Shown here: positions 10,859 to 24,105 of the stretch, piece by piece | Position numbering within the stretch: position 1 is the stretch's first letter | Layout: each line of letters starts with the position of its first letter | Origin: Chamaea fasciata | Taxonomy: Eukaryota > Chordata > Aves > Passeriformes > Sylviidae | DNA length: 64,000 bases | Assembly: GCA_029207755.1 (NCBI GenBank) | Contig: JARCOQ010000002.1 | Coordinates: forward strand, 114,214,375 to 114,278,374 | Direction: 5' to 3' | Position numbers and translations under genes: made by a program | The notes under the pieces: model-generated | What the model saw: only the letters and a program-made list of their open reading frames with translations | The model's database searches: none | Told to the model about the DNA's origin: nothing

Positions 10859-13044
10859 TCTCTCTTCATCCCCTGTGTCCCTTCAGAGCTTCTCCCACAT
10901 CTATGCACTTCCTGGTGCCTTTTAAGCCTTGACAATTATCCCATAAATATTTAGTACCCTCCCCAAGACTTTTCAGCAAGAGGTTGTGACCTGTTCCAGC
11001 AAGAAGTTCAGCAAGAGATCCATGGCTCTTTGCTTTATCTTCCTATTTGACACAACCTGAAAATTACTGGATTGTGGAAATCTGCCCACTGTCACGTACC
11101 TGGGGATGACCCAGGCCAATCAAATAAAATTAAGCTCCAGAGGCTCAAGCCATCACTCACTATTAAGGGACTGGGAAAGGAAAAATATTTTCAACACATT
11201 AAGAATTCCTGAAGCTTTGATATAACTTACAGCTGTCAGAAAAAGCTAAAGTTGTAGCAAAAGGTAACATATCCACCTAAGTGAGCATGTGGTGTTGCTG
11301 TAGAAGACTCTGTTCCTTTACACTTGAGATGTTTTTCATTAGGAAACTCTGGAGTAGCAAGGATCAGTAAGAATCGAGAAATCATTTAAAGACTCATTTG
11401 CTTTCAGCTGAGCACAGGGAAGAAAAAAACATTTTGGCTTGGAGGGGAAAACTTGAGGAAGGAAATGAAACTGGAAAACAGAAAAACATCATGTCACTGG
11501 AGATAAAAGTTTAGTTCCTGGCATCTCATTTATCTTCATAACTCGATAAAGGAATATAATGGATATTCATTTCTAAATTTATTTTATACATATTTGTTGA
11601 TAAGGATGTGATCTTTTGACTTTTTCATAACCTACTGGAGATAAACATCCTTAAAACAGGCCCTCCAGCACTTTCAGAAGCCTGCCTTCCATCTATAATT
11701 AACAGTGTTTTCTTCTTCTTCTCAGAGTTTTGACCTATCTTCTACGTGGATTTCAATAATACTGTTTATTAGGCTCTTTATTATGTCTAATATGTCAGAC
11801 AGTCTGTCACAAACACAGCTTAAAATGCAATAATCAGGAAAAGAAAGTCACCGGTTTTATCAAGCAGTAACTCCCCAGTCACAGCCTGATCTGTGCATAC
11901 ATTATTTCCTCACACAATCTAAAACAAGGAGATTGGCAAGGAGGAACAAGAGCTTGCCAAATAGTGCCTGAAACAGTTGAACAGAAATGATAATACAGTA
12001 CATTAATTAATGTTAAAAGCTTGCCAAAGATTTAAATGAGTGACAACTGGCAAAGTTGCCAACTAAAGTGAAGATGGATATGAGAGTTACACACCTGAAT
12101 GCTATTTTTTTTTTCTCCTGGTGGAGCACATTTGCAACATTTTTATTATTTTAATGACTTGCAGGATGATTTCCCCAACAGATTTAAGAGATATCAGAGA
12201 CAGGGTTTGACTGTCAGATGGGTCACACCAGTCTCATTTATTTTGGAAGCCAGGCTGAGAAAAATAAATGCCACTTGCTTTTGGTGGAATACATTGCTGG
12301 GATTCTGATATTTAATTTGAATATGGGACAGAAGTTCGAGGGAAAGCAGGGGGAAGAGGAAGGATTGCTACAAATGCTTGGTGATCTTTAACACCCTGGC
12401 CCAGCAGCTGGAAATGCTCTAAGACAGAAATTTAGGCAGGATGAGTTCAGACTAGCTGCTGAATTTTGTCTGCTCAGGCTTTTGTTGCATACAGGGTGTT
12501 GAGACAGGTTTATACCCCAAAGCTTTACCAGCTGAGCCCACAGTTGTTTGCAGATATTGCTTCCCACAAAGGGCCACCAAAGCAGCAGGATCTGGGCTTG
12601 CAGGTCCCTGGAGGTCACAGCATGGGAGGAACAGCCTGAGACACACCAGGGGAAGATTTCTGCCACCAGATCTCTGGGAAAAAAAACTGCCAGAGAAGCT
12701 GAAAGGGGTGCAGGGCCTCAAGCAGAGGGTAGGCTGCGAGTTCACAAGCGGAAAGTCTACGGGGGTTAACTCACCCACGGAGCTCTGCAGCACATGGAGC
12801 TGGTAACATTTCACTTGCCATTTCTGGAGGTTGCTCAGAGCATTTCAGGGCATGAAAGTCAGTAAACAAACCCAAAGTCTATTATTGTGTTCTGAGGCAT
12901 TGTCTGCTCCCCCGCAGCATAAATCAGTGTCAGGAACAGGGAGTGCAGAGCAGCTGCAAGGGCTGAGCACGCGGAGCGTTCTCCTTCCCTGAGCACTGGT
13001 TTTAAGGGCTAATGGTGTCCTGGGGGACATGGGGATGAGCGTTC
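10859..13044. other. unique non-coding sequence
   Basis: No gene seen. The sequence is AT-rich from 11,150 to 12,350 with many TAATTA/TTTATTT words. It holds no open frame above about 120 codons, and none is recognisable. Confidence 0.55.
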
Positions 13045-13573
13045 CCAGCAGGTCAGGGCTGATCCTGCCCCTCTGCCCAGCCCTGGAGGCTCCTCTGGCT
13101 GCTGTGTCCAGCCCTGGATCCTCAGCACAGCAGGGACAGGAGCTCCTGGAGCTGAGGAAGGGCCTGGAGCATCTCCGTGCCCAGGAAAGGCTGAGGGAGC
13201 TGGGGCTGCTCAGCCTGGAGAGGAGCCCCAGGGAGAGGGGACATCAGTGTCCCTGGGTGTCCCTGGGTGTCCCCATGTCTGTCCCCTGTGCAGGGAGGGC
13301 AGAGCAGCCCCAGGCTCTGCTCCAGGCCCAGCAATGGCCCCGGAGCCCCGGGCAGGGACTGAGCCCAGCAATTCCCCTGCACAGGAGGCACAACTTGTGC
13401 CCTGGGCAGTGCCCAGCCCTGAGCTGAGTCCAGAGAGGCTGGGGAGTCTCTCCCTGGGGATATTCTGGAGCCATCTGGACACAGCCCTGTGCCCTGTGCT
13501 CTGGGATGGCCCTGCTGGAGCAGGGAGGTGACACCAGTGACCCACTGTGGTCCCTTCCAGCCTGACCCAACCA
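13045..13573 (+). mobile_element. CR1 LINE fragment, GC-rich subfamily
   Basis: A plus-strand CR1: 'gctgatcctgcccctctgcc', 'ctgctgtgtccagccctgg', 'ggaaaggctgagggagctgg' and 'ctcagcctggagaggagcc'. These line up with the ORF2 C-terminal end, followed by a 3' end 'tggtcccttccagcctgac'. The octamer tail has decayed. Inside, at 13,245-13,285, the word 'tgtccctggg' is repeated in tandem with small changes. The copy is more GC-rich than the others. Confidence 0.85.
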
Positions 13574-15496
13574 GTAAAACCAACTCGAACACCTTGGAGA
13601 GCTCAATTCTCCTTCAGCACTTCAGCTATGGTCAGCTCCAGGTGAAGCCTGCAGGCTCCCAGCCTCTCTCAGCCCCTCCAGTTTTAGCTGAACTTAATGC
13701 TGTGGTCACAGTTTTGGGTCTGATTTCCAGGTGGCAACAAAGCCTTTTATACACTAGCCATGAAGAAATGAATACGAATAACTCACTAGAACTGGTACAG
13801 AATTGAGGGGAAAAACTTGCTGTCTCTTCTCACAGAAGAACCATCCCACCATTTCCCCGTCCGTGAAGATGAAGGTGAGGCTCCTGAAGGCACTCTTTGA
13901 CTGGAAATGAAAAGAAATAGGACACCAGCCATGGACAGGATGGACAGGGGCCAAATGAGCAAGTCTGGTGTCAAAGGCCTACGTATCTCACTTTCTTTCT
14001 CAGAGGTCTAGAAAAATCAGGTGAGCAGAGCGAAGGACTAAACTGCTGATGTTCCTCCCTCCTAAATCCACCTGCATTTATTTCCCAATTAGACTCGTCA
14101 TCTCCTCTGCCACCTGCAGCACTTCATTTTTGACGAGGAAAATATTTGAAAATGTTAACAGCCTCGGATGGCCACTTTCTAATGAGAGAAGACCCTTAAA
14201 AATGATAAGTGGGGTCATTTTAAATTAACAGGAGGATGCAGGCCAGGAGGATTCTCCTGTCACCCCACACTGCAATTCATGAAACCTGTCAGGAGGATTT
14301 TTTACCCAAGTCACAGGGATAACCAGTCCTTCATCCCTCACACAGTCACTGTATCCACATCCCATAACCATTTCCCATTCTGCTGCTTTATTAATCCCTA
14401 GGAGCACATCAAGGACTTTGCTTTAGATCCCTTCCCAAAGGGGGATCCCCACACATATGGGGCTGCAGTCCCCTCACATTCATGTTCCCACATGTCCCTT
14501 GAATCCAAAAACCCTGAAAAGAATGGGCAGATTCTGCTGGTGTTCCTCTGCTCAGCTGCACTTGTTGGAGTTAGAATTATGGATTTATTTAAGAAGTATC
14601 TACAGTGGAATTTAAATTCGATTTCTTCTGGCAGCAAAGTTAATGGGGAATTTTTTTTCCCTCACAGAGCTGTAGGTTTCTCACCCTCAACAGTCAGCAA
14701 ACATGAGACAGGTTGCCAGGTAAATTGTTTTCCCACACATTCAGCTCTCCCTGTCTCACATCCTCACAGACTTCAGGCTCCAGGAGAGGAGAGGGTAGAA
14801 TTCTTTAGCAGATTCCTTTTGGGGCACTTTGAACCTCTCAAAACATGAATCCCATTTTATTGTCACCAAATCTACTGCACAAATTATATAAGGACATAAT
14901 GTAGATGGACATTATATAACTCCAGCCATGGGCAATGTCTTTTCTCTTACTGTGAGAAGCAAAGTGGAGATTTTCTGATCATAATTTCACATTTTAGTCC
15001 AGGATTAACATTGAACTATTCTACACTCAAAGACACACATACACAAGGCTCATAATTAATTCCATTTGCTCCTCGTCATCAAAAATTCTGAAGGGAACAA
15101 CACAAGACCTGAAAAGGTTTCAGTGATTTCTTAAGGACATTTTAGCACAAAATGTTTTCTGATGAAATCTGTCATGCTTGGGAACTGAAAGTGTTTTTCT
15201 TGCACCAGTAGATTTTTTTGAGATTTCAAAAATCCTGTTTTTCCTCTGCCAAACAGAGTGCAGCAATTTAAAAAACACCTCCAAGGAAGAAAAAAAAACA
15301 AAACAAACAAAAAAAAAGAGTTGACTTACATAGTCTAGTTTCTGAGTTATAAGAATACATATTTTTCTTAATATTATTGATTTTTTTTTTCTTTTAGTTA
15401 GTGCTTGGAACTTATTTTAAGGAGAAAAATGCAAAATAGTCACTAAAAATGAAGTTTTATAGATCAGAATAGTAAAACACTATTCTGTATTTGTCC
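13574..15496. other. unique non-coding sequence
   Basis: No gene seen. The frame at 14,492-14,848 (118 codons, plus) is unrecognised. An A-rich stretch of A-runs and AAAC words lies at about 15,289-15,318, and a T-run at about 15,381-15,390. Confidence 0.55.
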
Positions 15497-15657
15497 AAGG
15501 TGACTGTGGGAACACCTCCATCCCTGGAAGTGTTCAAGGACAGGCCAGACAGGGTTCTGAGAAACCTGGTCTTGTGGAAGGTGTCCCTGCCCATGGCAGG
15601 AGGTTGAAACTGGATCTTTAAGGTCCCTCCCAACGCACATAATCCTGTGATTCTGGG
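15497..15657 (+). mobile_element. CR1 LINE 3' end fragment
   Basis: About 160 bases of plus-strand CR1 3' end: 'tccatccctggaagtgttca', 'ggaaggtgtccctgcccatg', then 'gatctttaaggtccctccc', and a tail 'taatcctgtgattctggg'. It is strongly 5'-truncated. Confidence 0.9.
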
Positions 15658-15930
15658 ATAAAAATTGTACTGACAATTTTGAAAGCTTTTTCCAAACCAT
15701 TTACAGCCAGGCTACTCGTTGTCACCATATCTGCTTTCTACTACATTTGGAATATTTGGAGGAAAAACCCCACCAGAATTCCAAAACAAACAGAATATAA
15801 AAGGAAAAATAAGAGCTTTTCAAGTAATTGCTGACAAGCTCTATTTGAAACAGCCAAACCCCAACATCTGAATGTTTTCTGCATCACATCCCCATCAATA
15901 TCCTGCAGCCAAACCTGCCCATTTCTACAG

Positions 15931-16360
15931 TGCTACAAGGAGAGTGTTTCCATGAAAGCCATTTGAACTATGGGAGAAACATGGAGAAACCAGGCCAAAA
16001 ATGCCCAAAAAATGGGATACAAACAGCCAAGCCAGCAGAAGATAACTGAGTTGAAACTTTTCCAAAACTGTAGCCCTGGTTCGTGCCTGAGATGTTTTGG
16101 TTTTCTGAAATTTTTTTCCCAGGGAATTTTCTGTAAACGGGAGACATGTTTTTGTAACTGTAACTTTGTTTTTCATTCCTTTTCCTAGGAGAGACTTTCT
16201 TCTTGATGTCCCTCTGGCCTGACCAATGTCATTGAAGAAGTTTGTCTTTTTGTCACCAATCACACTGGTCTGTGTAAAATAGTATATAAAAGAGACACAC
16301 TCCAAAAATAAAGAAGTAATTCTTAGCCTTCTGAAGTTTGGAGTCTGTTTTGTTGTAGTG
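15931..16360 (+). mobile_element. probable ERV solo LTR
   Basis: It starts TGCTACAAGG at 15,931. It contains a TATA box (TATATAAA, 16,283-16,290) closely followed by AATAAA (16,307-16,312), the compact promoter/poly(A) layout seen in LTRs with a short R region. The U5-like end reads 'agccttctgaagtttggag'. I recall similar sequences as avian LTRs, but I cannot see a second copy here, a clean CA end or a target duplication. Boundaries are approximate. Confidence 0.5.
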
Positions 16361-17924
16361 TGAAAAACAGCATCAAAAAAAGGTGTCAGGAAAGTACGTT
16401 TGCCTCAGGACTCTTCATAAATACTGGGAATAATCTGTCCCCCAGAGCCAGGTGGAATCCAGCACAAATCCATGTGCAACACTCACTCCAAAATGAGGAA
16501 ATGCACTTTGCTGCTGATTCAACTGAAATTGAGACTGCCCAGTTGGTGCCTTGTCCAGCGTGAAGAAGGGAATGGTCATTCCAGGCTGAGAGAGTGAAAA
16601 TGTGAGGGAATTTCACGCGTTGCCTGCCTCGTTGCAGAGCAGATGATTTTAATAAAATGCACCCAGCGCTCCAGCACGCTGCCAAATCCCAAGCTGGATA
16701 TTTGGAAGTACCTGCCTAATGATTGAAGACAGAAATGAATTCGCGAGTTCTGTGCCCAGCAGTGCAGCAACAACAACAACAAAAAATACCACCTAGTGTG
16801 GACGGCTGACAAAAATATTCCCTTTTCCCCTTTGCAACACACGGGGGGTGAAGAACCTTCCTTCCCCTGTTCATTCCCTGAATGTGAAATGACAATGGAG
16901 GATTTTTTGCTGCCACGCTCCAGGCAGATTTCAAAGAGAAAGTCTGCGTGTTCCCCTTGGGGAAAAAAAATTGCACAATTTCCAGGCCAGGAGAGTCTGG
17001 GAGCAGGGCACACAGGCACAAGGTTGGAAAACAAGATTTGAGTGAAATGCCAAGTGTGGAGAACAAGGAGGGGACAGTTTAAAGCAAAACCTGTGAAAAT
17101 AGGGAAAATACTTTCAAAGACAAGCAGCGTGTTTTGCTTTGTGGTTGTGTGACAGCTGCTCTCCTTCCCCTGGTGACTGCAGCAGGCTGAAAATGGTGCA
17201 GGAGGAATTCTGGACCCGAGGATCTGCCAAGAGTCCCCAGGTCTTTGCCACACAAAGGGAAAGGAGCAGGTCATTGAACATCATTCAAAATTTCCAGGAA
17301 TGCAAAAGAAATTCTTTTTATTTTGTGTTTGGTATCCCGGCAGGGCTGCAGCTCCAGATCAGAGACAGGGTGCAGGAGATGAACAAAATCCTGGGACACT
17401 GATGCCTGGTGTGAGAAAATACATGGCACCACAACAACAGGAACGGGGAGTGGAGTCAGACTTTTAAACATCTCCTGGGAAATCAGGGCCACCTCAGGTG
17501 CATCTTTTGGTGTATCCCATGTCTCCAGCACAGCTAAATAGCATCACTTTGCAATGACTGGACACAGTTTTGATGGGATCCTATGAAAATTGTGCATGTA
17601 AAGCCAATAAATAAATATATCCACTGGGGGGAGGGGAGGAGGGGGAGGCTTTTTAACAATTAATAGGGTTTTCCCATCGTTTCCTTAAGAAAAAATGAAG
17701 TTATGCAATCTGTCTTCTTGTCTAATCTTTCTGTCCAATTGTTTTTGAACCTTTCACATGAGATCAGCATATTTGGAGGCACTGGGCAGGCAAAGAGGGC
17801 ACCTGTGCTGGTGGGATAACCCTGTGTCCCCTGCTGCATGAGCAGGGAATTCGAGAAGTCTGTAACACAGAGAGGTTGTTTTTATCAGGTTAGACCCCAC
17901 TGCCATCAACACTCGCCTGAACAC
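16361..17924. other. unique non-coding sequence
   Basis: No gene seen. The 232-codon minus frame 16,576-17,274 is one of the longer frames outside repeats, but it has no recognisable domain or splice-site pattern, and other frames overlap it. A G-rich stretch at 17,622-17,650 (ggggggaggggaggaggggg type) is simple sequence. Confidence 0.5.
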
Positions 17925-18381
17925 TGATGCCTTAAGTTTAACTTTGATGTTTTTCAGGTTCTGTGGTGCCCAGGGGTGCAGCTCTGAGCTCACAGTCAGT
18001 GCCACTCAGCTCTGCACAGAGCAGGGACACAAAACAAATCCTTTTCCTGCTGAAGACCAAGGACAACTCTCAGGCCCAAAAGCACAAACAAGGGTGGGCT
18101 GAAGAGAGAAAACAAGAAGGATGGGACTTCATCACCTGAAGCAGTAACTAGACAATTAAATCCAATATGCAAATCGACTAAAACTTATAAAAGTGCAAGA
18201 CCTTGTGACTGGGCATCCATTCTGTGACCATTTTGTGACCATTTTGGGTCCACCTTGGGTGTAGCCCTGGTCAGGCTCTTGCACTGCCCAAGGTGTATCC
18301 TTAAAGGCCTTTCAATAAATATCTACTTTATTCTCTAGCTCTGTCCAGTCTCTGTTCCAGGTCAGCCTTCCCAAGCCATCA
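17925..18381 (+). mobile_element. ERV solo LTR, same family as 7,047-7,490
   Basis: Starts TGATGCC (17,925) and ends GCCATCA (18,381), forming the family's terminal inverted repeat with one changed base. A TATA box TATAAAAG lies at 18,186-18,193 and a poly(A) signal AATAAA at 18,314-18,319. It aligns over its full length with the minus-strand LTR 10.9 kb away. No primer-binding site follows and no clear target duplication is visible, so it is a solo LTR. Confidence 0.82.
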
Positions 18382-20151
18382 ACGCCATCACACAAAGCGT
18401 GCAGAGAGCCTTTTGTCAGCTCTCCACCCACCTGTACCTGCACAGAGCTCTGCCAGTGGTTTGCCAACATAAATTCAGCGTAATTCTATTATAGCATCCT
18501 ACAACCAGCACCACAGGAAAAATCCATGGCAATTCTTCAGGCTCTTTGAGCTGAAAAATGACGGGAAATTTGACGTTTGATTCTTTGTGCTCTGTCTTTC
18601 CCATACAAGACGGAATTTGGTAATGAATAACCACAGAGCTGCAACAATCAAATGCTGAAAATCATCATGGTGTCCATAAGAGAGGAGAAGGGGAATGTGA
18701 GCATTTTGGGGCTGTTCTGAAGTGACTGAGTTGCTACTCCAGAATTCCTTCCTGCAGGTATTTTGTGCTCAGAGTTTAGCCTTAAGCTCTGCCACCCTCA
18801 TGATTTTAACAGACCACCTTTACCAGCGGGACAAACCAAATCAATCAGCTTTTGCAAGAAGAGATGATCTGTGCAACACCTAAACGACATAAAGTCCCAA
18901 AATACACGATGACACAATTTATCAGCGCATAATTGCCTCAATGTAACTGGTGGCCTCTTGTCTCGGTGAAATTATTATTATTTCCTATTTCTACCCCCAC
19001 AATAATTTATTGGAGGAGGTTTCCAGCAGAGATGTCCTGTTGAGGAGGTGTGAGCTGAAGCTTTTGCTTCCCAGAGCCTGTGCCAGAGGGGAGAGGTGGT
19101 GGGGTTTGACTCATTTACCCAAGGCAGGGTACAAACCTGCAGCTCCCCAGGGAGGTTTTTTTTTTTTTCCCTGCCAGCCCACAATCTGTGTTAATTTCTT
19201 TAAGTGTGATATTAAAAACACAGCAAATATGTAATATCTGCTGGAGCAATGGTTGGAATAAACAGGAGACCTGCTGGAATTTACAAATCGTGTGTGACAA
19301 GTGAACACAGCACCATGTTTCATGGAAACAGTGAATTGGACAATTGCCTGATTCAGCAAAGAAGCTGTCCTTATAATTTTCATTTCACTTAAATTTTTTC
19401 TGTCCTCTAGTTTTATTTCCAAGAACTTGGCTTTCATTAGACTGGGGGGTTTTTTTCACCTTCTCCAGACTTCATTTCCCTTGAAATAATTTCATAATCA
19501 TGATCCAGAACAAAGCTGAAGGATTCAATCAGTAGTGAAAGCTGACCAGCCAGTCTTCAATTCACATTAAAAAAAAAAAGATGAAACTTTCCAGTCTACT
19601 GAAAGTAGAGCTGGCATTTGGGCATGAAAGGCACGCAAGGAAGGGCCTATTTTTAAAAGGAATTACCATGAGTGCAAACCTTTAAAAAATAAAATATTGC
19701 TTGTGAAAGTCAAGTCCACCGGGGAAAAAAATCCAAGCCCTCAGTGTATTCCACCTGGGAATCCTGGAAGGGAAGAGGGGAGTGGTGGGCAGGGCAAATG
19801 TTTTGGGGATGATTGCATCTGTTGGACAAACTCGTTTTATACAAGTGGCCTCTGTCTCCACATTTCTCCACGATCAGGGTCAAATGCCATTGTGTGCAGT
19901 CACTGGGCTGCTTATTCCAGGGGTTTTCATCTAAAGCAAATGCCTGGTAAAGTTCTGCAGCTGCTTTTCAGTGCTGGAATGTTGGCAGAGCTGGTCTGGA
20001 AGACAGGGAGATGTTCTCTTTGCTCCCACATTTATCCAGCTCGTTCACTGAGCAATGCAAAAATGCAATTTTTTTGTGACACGGGGACATATCTGAAACC
20101 CCACAGAGCCCTGGTGGGCTCTGGTTCAATGGAACTGTTATGAGGAAGAGA
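18382..20151. other. unique non-coding sequence
   Basis: No gene seen. T-runs lie at 19,157-19,170 and A-runs at 19,569-19,580. Short frames only, none recognised. Confidence 0.55.
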
Positions 20152-20915
20152 TTATGGGATCATGGAGTGGTTTGGGTTGGAAGGGACCTTAAAGCTCATC
20201 CAGTGCCCCCTCTGCCATCAGCAGGGACACCTTCCACCGTCCCAGGCTGCGCCAAGCCTCAGTGTCCAACCTGGCCTTGGACACACACAGGGATCCAGGG
20301 GCAGCCACAGCAAATATGGGAATTCCATCTCAGCCTCTCCCCACCCTCCCAGGGAACAATTCCTGCCCAAGATCCCATCCAGCCCTGCCCTCTGGCACTG
20401 GGAAGCCATTCCCTGTGCCCTGTCCCTCCATGCCTTGGGAATTGTCTCTCCAGGTTTCCTAGGGCTCCTTCAGGCCCTGCAAGGCCACCCTGAGCTCAGC
20501 CCAAAGCTTCTCCTGTCCAGGCTGAACAATCCCAGCTGTGCCAGCCTTTCCTCCCAGCAGAGCTGCTCCATCCCTCTGCTCATCCTGGAGCCTCCTCTGG
20601 GCTCTCTCCAGCAGCTCCACGTCCTCCCTGTGCTGGTCCCAGGGCTGGGGCAGCTCTGCAGGTGGGGTCTCACCTGAGCAGGGCACAGGGACACAATCCC
20701 CCCCTCACTGTGGGGTTCAGGGCTGGGGCAGGTCCAGCTCTCACCACCAGCACCCCCAAATCCTTTTCCCAGGGCTGCTGCAGCTGCTCATCCCCAGCCT
20801 GGACTGATCCCAAGGATTGCCCCAAGCCAGGGGCAGCCCCAGCCCTTGGTGTTGATAACCTCAGGAGATTCCCACGTGACATTCCTGGAGCTTGTCCAGC
20901 TCCCTCTGGATGGTC
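20152..20915 (-). mobile_element. CR1 LINE fragment, longest copy, subfamily A
   Basis: About 760 bases of minus-strand CR1. On the plus strand it runs 'catggagtggtttgggttgg', 'gtgtccaacctggccttgg', 'gggaacaattcctgccc', 'ctcctgtccaggctgaac' and 'cagcagctccacgtcctcc', then 'cttgtccagctccctctgga' near the right end. It therefore spans the 3' UTR and the last portion of ORF2. It carries frameshifts and cannot encode a working enzyme. Confidence 0.92.
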
Positions 20916-23900
20916 CCGTGGTTCAGATGAGACATTTCACCTTCCACAATTCCACATCTCCCGTGGAACAGGAATCCATTCCTGTGGACACAGTTCTCCT
21001 GTCCTTGGGAATGGAGCAGCTTTAGCAGGAATTGTTTGGGAGAGAACAGAACCAGCTTTGATTCCAAAAAGTGGTTGTTATAAACATTCCAGTGCCTGCT
21101 GCAGATTCCTCACTGTCCAGCAGGGAACACAATCCTTGGAAACGTGGAGGGGAGATACATTTGGGACTGATTAGAAGTGGTTGAAAAGTTTCCTCTTTGT
21201 TCCTAGAAAATCACTGTGGATTAGAGCAGCAAATCAGAAAGGAAAATTTAAAAAGAAAATAAACCCAAACCCCCTCCACAAAACCAAAACCAGGCTTCAG
21301 AAAACTCCTAAAAATGGCTGTGTTTTACATGAAGAGGGCTTTTATTTAATCAAAAATGAAAACTTGTGGTGGTTTAATATCCTAAAATTAAATATTGGGC
21401 TTCATGAAATAGCAGCTGAAGAAAAATGACAGCAATATTTTTACAACAGCAAGTGGAAAAAATAGAGAGAGCTGACACTCTCAAAAAGTATTTGCATAGT
21501 GCAATTTCTTCAGTTCACTGAGTCTTAAGGAGAAAATAGGAAAGAAATCTAATGAAAACCAAATAATAAATGTAGGCCTAGATGGTGGACAAGGCTATTA
21601 CACCACGTCTGGATGAATCCCTGCATGAAAAATTCACCTGTGACAGATGAAGTTAAAGCTACAGGAATGCTTGAGACAAATTACAACACGGAAGAGTTTG
21701 GAGTAATGTGGGCCAGAATTTTAATCAAATAAATAAAGTGTGCAAATGCCTGAAAATCCATTCGACTTGAGCCTGATTTAAAATCAGTTTTGATCACTAG
21801 GACGGTAACAGTGGATTTTGTGGCAGGGAACAGGATACCACGATGGGGGTTTGAAAGAGTATTAATCCTAAATTTGGGTTACATTCCCTTTTCAGATCTT
21901 GCTCACACAGTAACTCAGATGTGCCCTAATAAAAAATACCCATTTTCTTTGCTGAAATCTGTTTTTCTCTTTTAGTTGAGGACACTTGTGAGATGTGCTG
22001 GGATGTCAACACCACAGGAGGGACGCAACAAAAGGCAAAACACAAATCCCTCTTTTCCACAGGCCTTTCAGAGATGTGAGAAGGTGAATTTCCAGGTTTT
22101 GCCCAAATGTAAAGTGAGAATTTCATTACCACCCTGGGGAATCTGAAGGGCAGGGTTCATCCAGAAGCATATTTTGCAGACTCTCATTGGATCAGAGAGC
22201 TTTGCAAATTATCATTTCCCTTTCCTGCAGCTTGCAGAAACAGTTGGTGACAAGAATTGATAATAAACTGGGCCAACATCCATCCACTTCCCTAAAAGGA
22301 TGTAACAGCATTTTATGCCACTTTAATAGGAAAATATTAAAGCAACAGCAAGTTTTATAGAACATTAATTTTTTCTGGAATAGGAAGCAACTCTGGCTTT
22401 GTTGCATAATGCTTAAATGGGTAATGTGGGAAAAACTTCATCAGTACTAAATGAGAGAGCTGATGCTTTCCTAGTGCTTCTTATATTTCCTAAGTTTGCC
22501 TCCTGTCAGCCTTTCAGGTTTCTGTATTTGCCATCAGTTTTATCTCACTGTGGTAGAACAATTTACCTCAGGTAAATTGTAATTGTAAATATCTACCTCT
22601 CAGTCACTCTTTTCCCTCTCTGCCTTCCTCCACACTCAAAATAAGACATCAGGTTCCAACTTTGACGTGGTTAAATCAGCCACAAAATCAGTTGTTACAA
22701 CTCCTACACCTCTGCCTGCAACCCTTGATGTTTAACTCTTCCTAGACACTCGAGCAGTGAAAAAATAATATATTCATATTTTAAAAGGGGGCGAGGAAAA
22801 TACTGAGGTTGCAAAATTAGTCCTCATGTGCAAGGAAAGAACAGAGCTGCTGTTTTCTGTGTAATTCCAATTAAGCCTTTCTGTATGCCTGGGTGGTGAT
22901 AATTACCTGGGCAGGTACTCCTTTCTTCCCCAGGGGATCCCAATTTCATTCCACGTACAAAGAGAAGGACAATGACCCAAAAGGTTGCTCTGTGGTTTTT
23001 GACTGAGTTTACTCAATTTTTTGAGGTTTTTTTACTCGATTTTTTGAATTTTTTTTTAGTTTACTCAACCAGCTTTCATTGAAAAATTGTAATTCTGCCT
23101 CTGGCCCAGCCCACCCTGCAAAATCATGACTGAAGACTGAATTGTTGCTTTTCTGGTTGGTTTATGTGTGGGGCTCATGGCAGTTGTGTGAAAGTCTCTC
23201 TCCAGCAGGAAAAAACAGCCCTCGGAGCACTCTGAGCATTGTCCGTGCTTTACACATGAACATCTGGGACAAATAATTGCTTGGAGGGGTTTTCCTCTCT
23301 CCTCTGCCTAAACAGGCAGCAGATATGACAAATATCATTTTTAGTAGCCTAATATTAGGCAAGATTTATTGATCTGACCCCACCATGGTGCTAATTCTGT
23401 GATGTACATAGGGAGAAATAACAGCTCTGCTGGGAAACCCTTTACAAAAAAAGAGGAAAAAAGCTCTCTTCAGACTCTCCCCATTCTCAGTCAATGCTCA
23501 GCTTTCAATTTTGTCTGCCAGAGAAGTGTCCCCCTTGCAAGGATGCCCTTTACAACCCACCCCATGCACGATCAGGATCAGTGGTGCACCAGGAGCTGAT
23601 TCTCCCTCTGTGTCTGCTCACACTCTGCTCTCTCACTGCCGAACCCTCAGAACTCCAAAATCAGTCAAATTTATGGATGAAGATGTGAAATTCCGGGTCC
23701 CAGCTGCAGCAGCAGTAATACCTGAGAATGTCAATCACTGGCACAGCCCTGCAGATCTTCCAAGGCATTTCCTTTCATCATGGTCCCCACTAAAGCATTT
23801 AAGCCACCTGCTTTAAATCCACTTACCTAATGTTGTACTTTAGAGCACCGTGACACTTAGCTGCTGTCACAAATTCATTTCAAACTCTTGCTCTGGAGTA

Positions 23901-24040
23901 ACTGGGGAGGATTTAGAACTGCCATCAGCAAGTGCTGAGGTGGTGCTTGTGCCCCACAGGGTCAAAATATAGGAGAAGGATGAGGGACAGCATTTAAACG
24001 TAGGATTCTGTCTCTGAGGATGAGAGACTTCTACCCTTTT
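20916..24040. other. unique non-coding sequence
   Basis: No gene seen over about 3.1 kb. The sequence is mostly AT-rich. It holds one copy (23,058-23,086) of a 29-base word repeated at 26,962-26,990. Just upstream, at 23,005-23,065, related 'tttactca' or 'tttactcg' words recur between T-runs. Confidence 0.55.
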
Positions 24041-24105
24041 CACAGAATCAGTTAGGCTGGAAAAGATCTCCAGGGTCATCAAGTCCAACCTCATACCTGT
24101 CTCTT
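24041..24105 (-). mobile_element. short CR1 LINE 3' end
   Basis: About 65 bases: 'cacagaatcagttaggctgg', then 'aaaagatctccagggtcatc' and 'aagtccaacctcatacctg'. This is the complement of a CR1 3' end, heavily 5'-truncated. Confidence 0.75.

Noticed and set aside
16576..17274. 232-codon minus frame in unique DNA
   Set aside because: No domain, no matching splice signals, and the composition is not codon-like. Kept only as a note in the interval entry.
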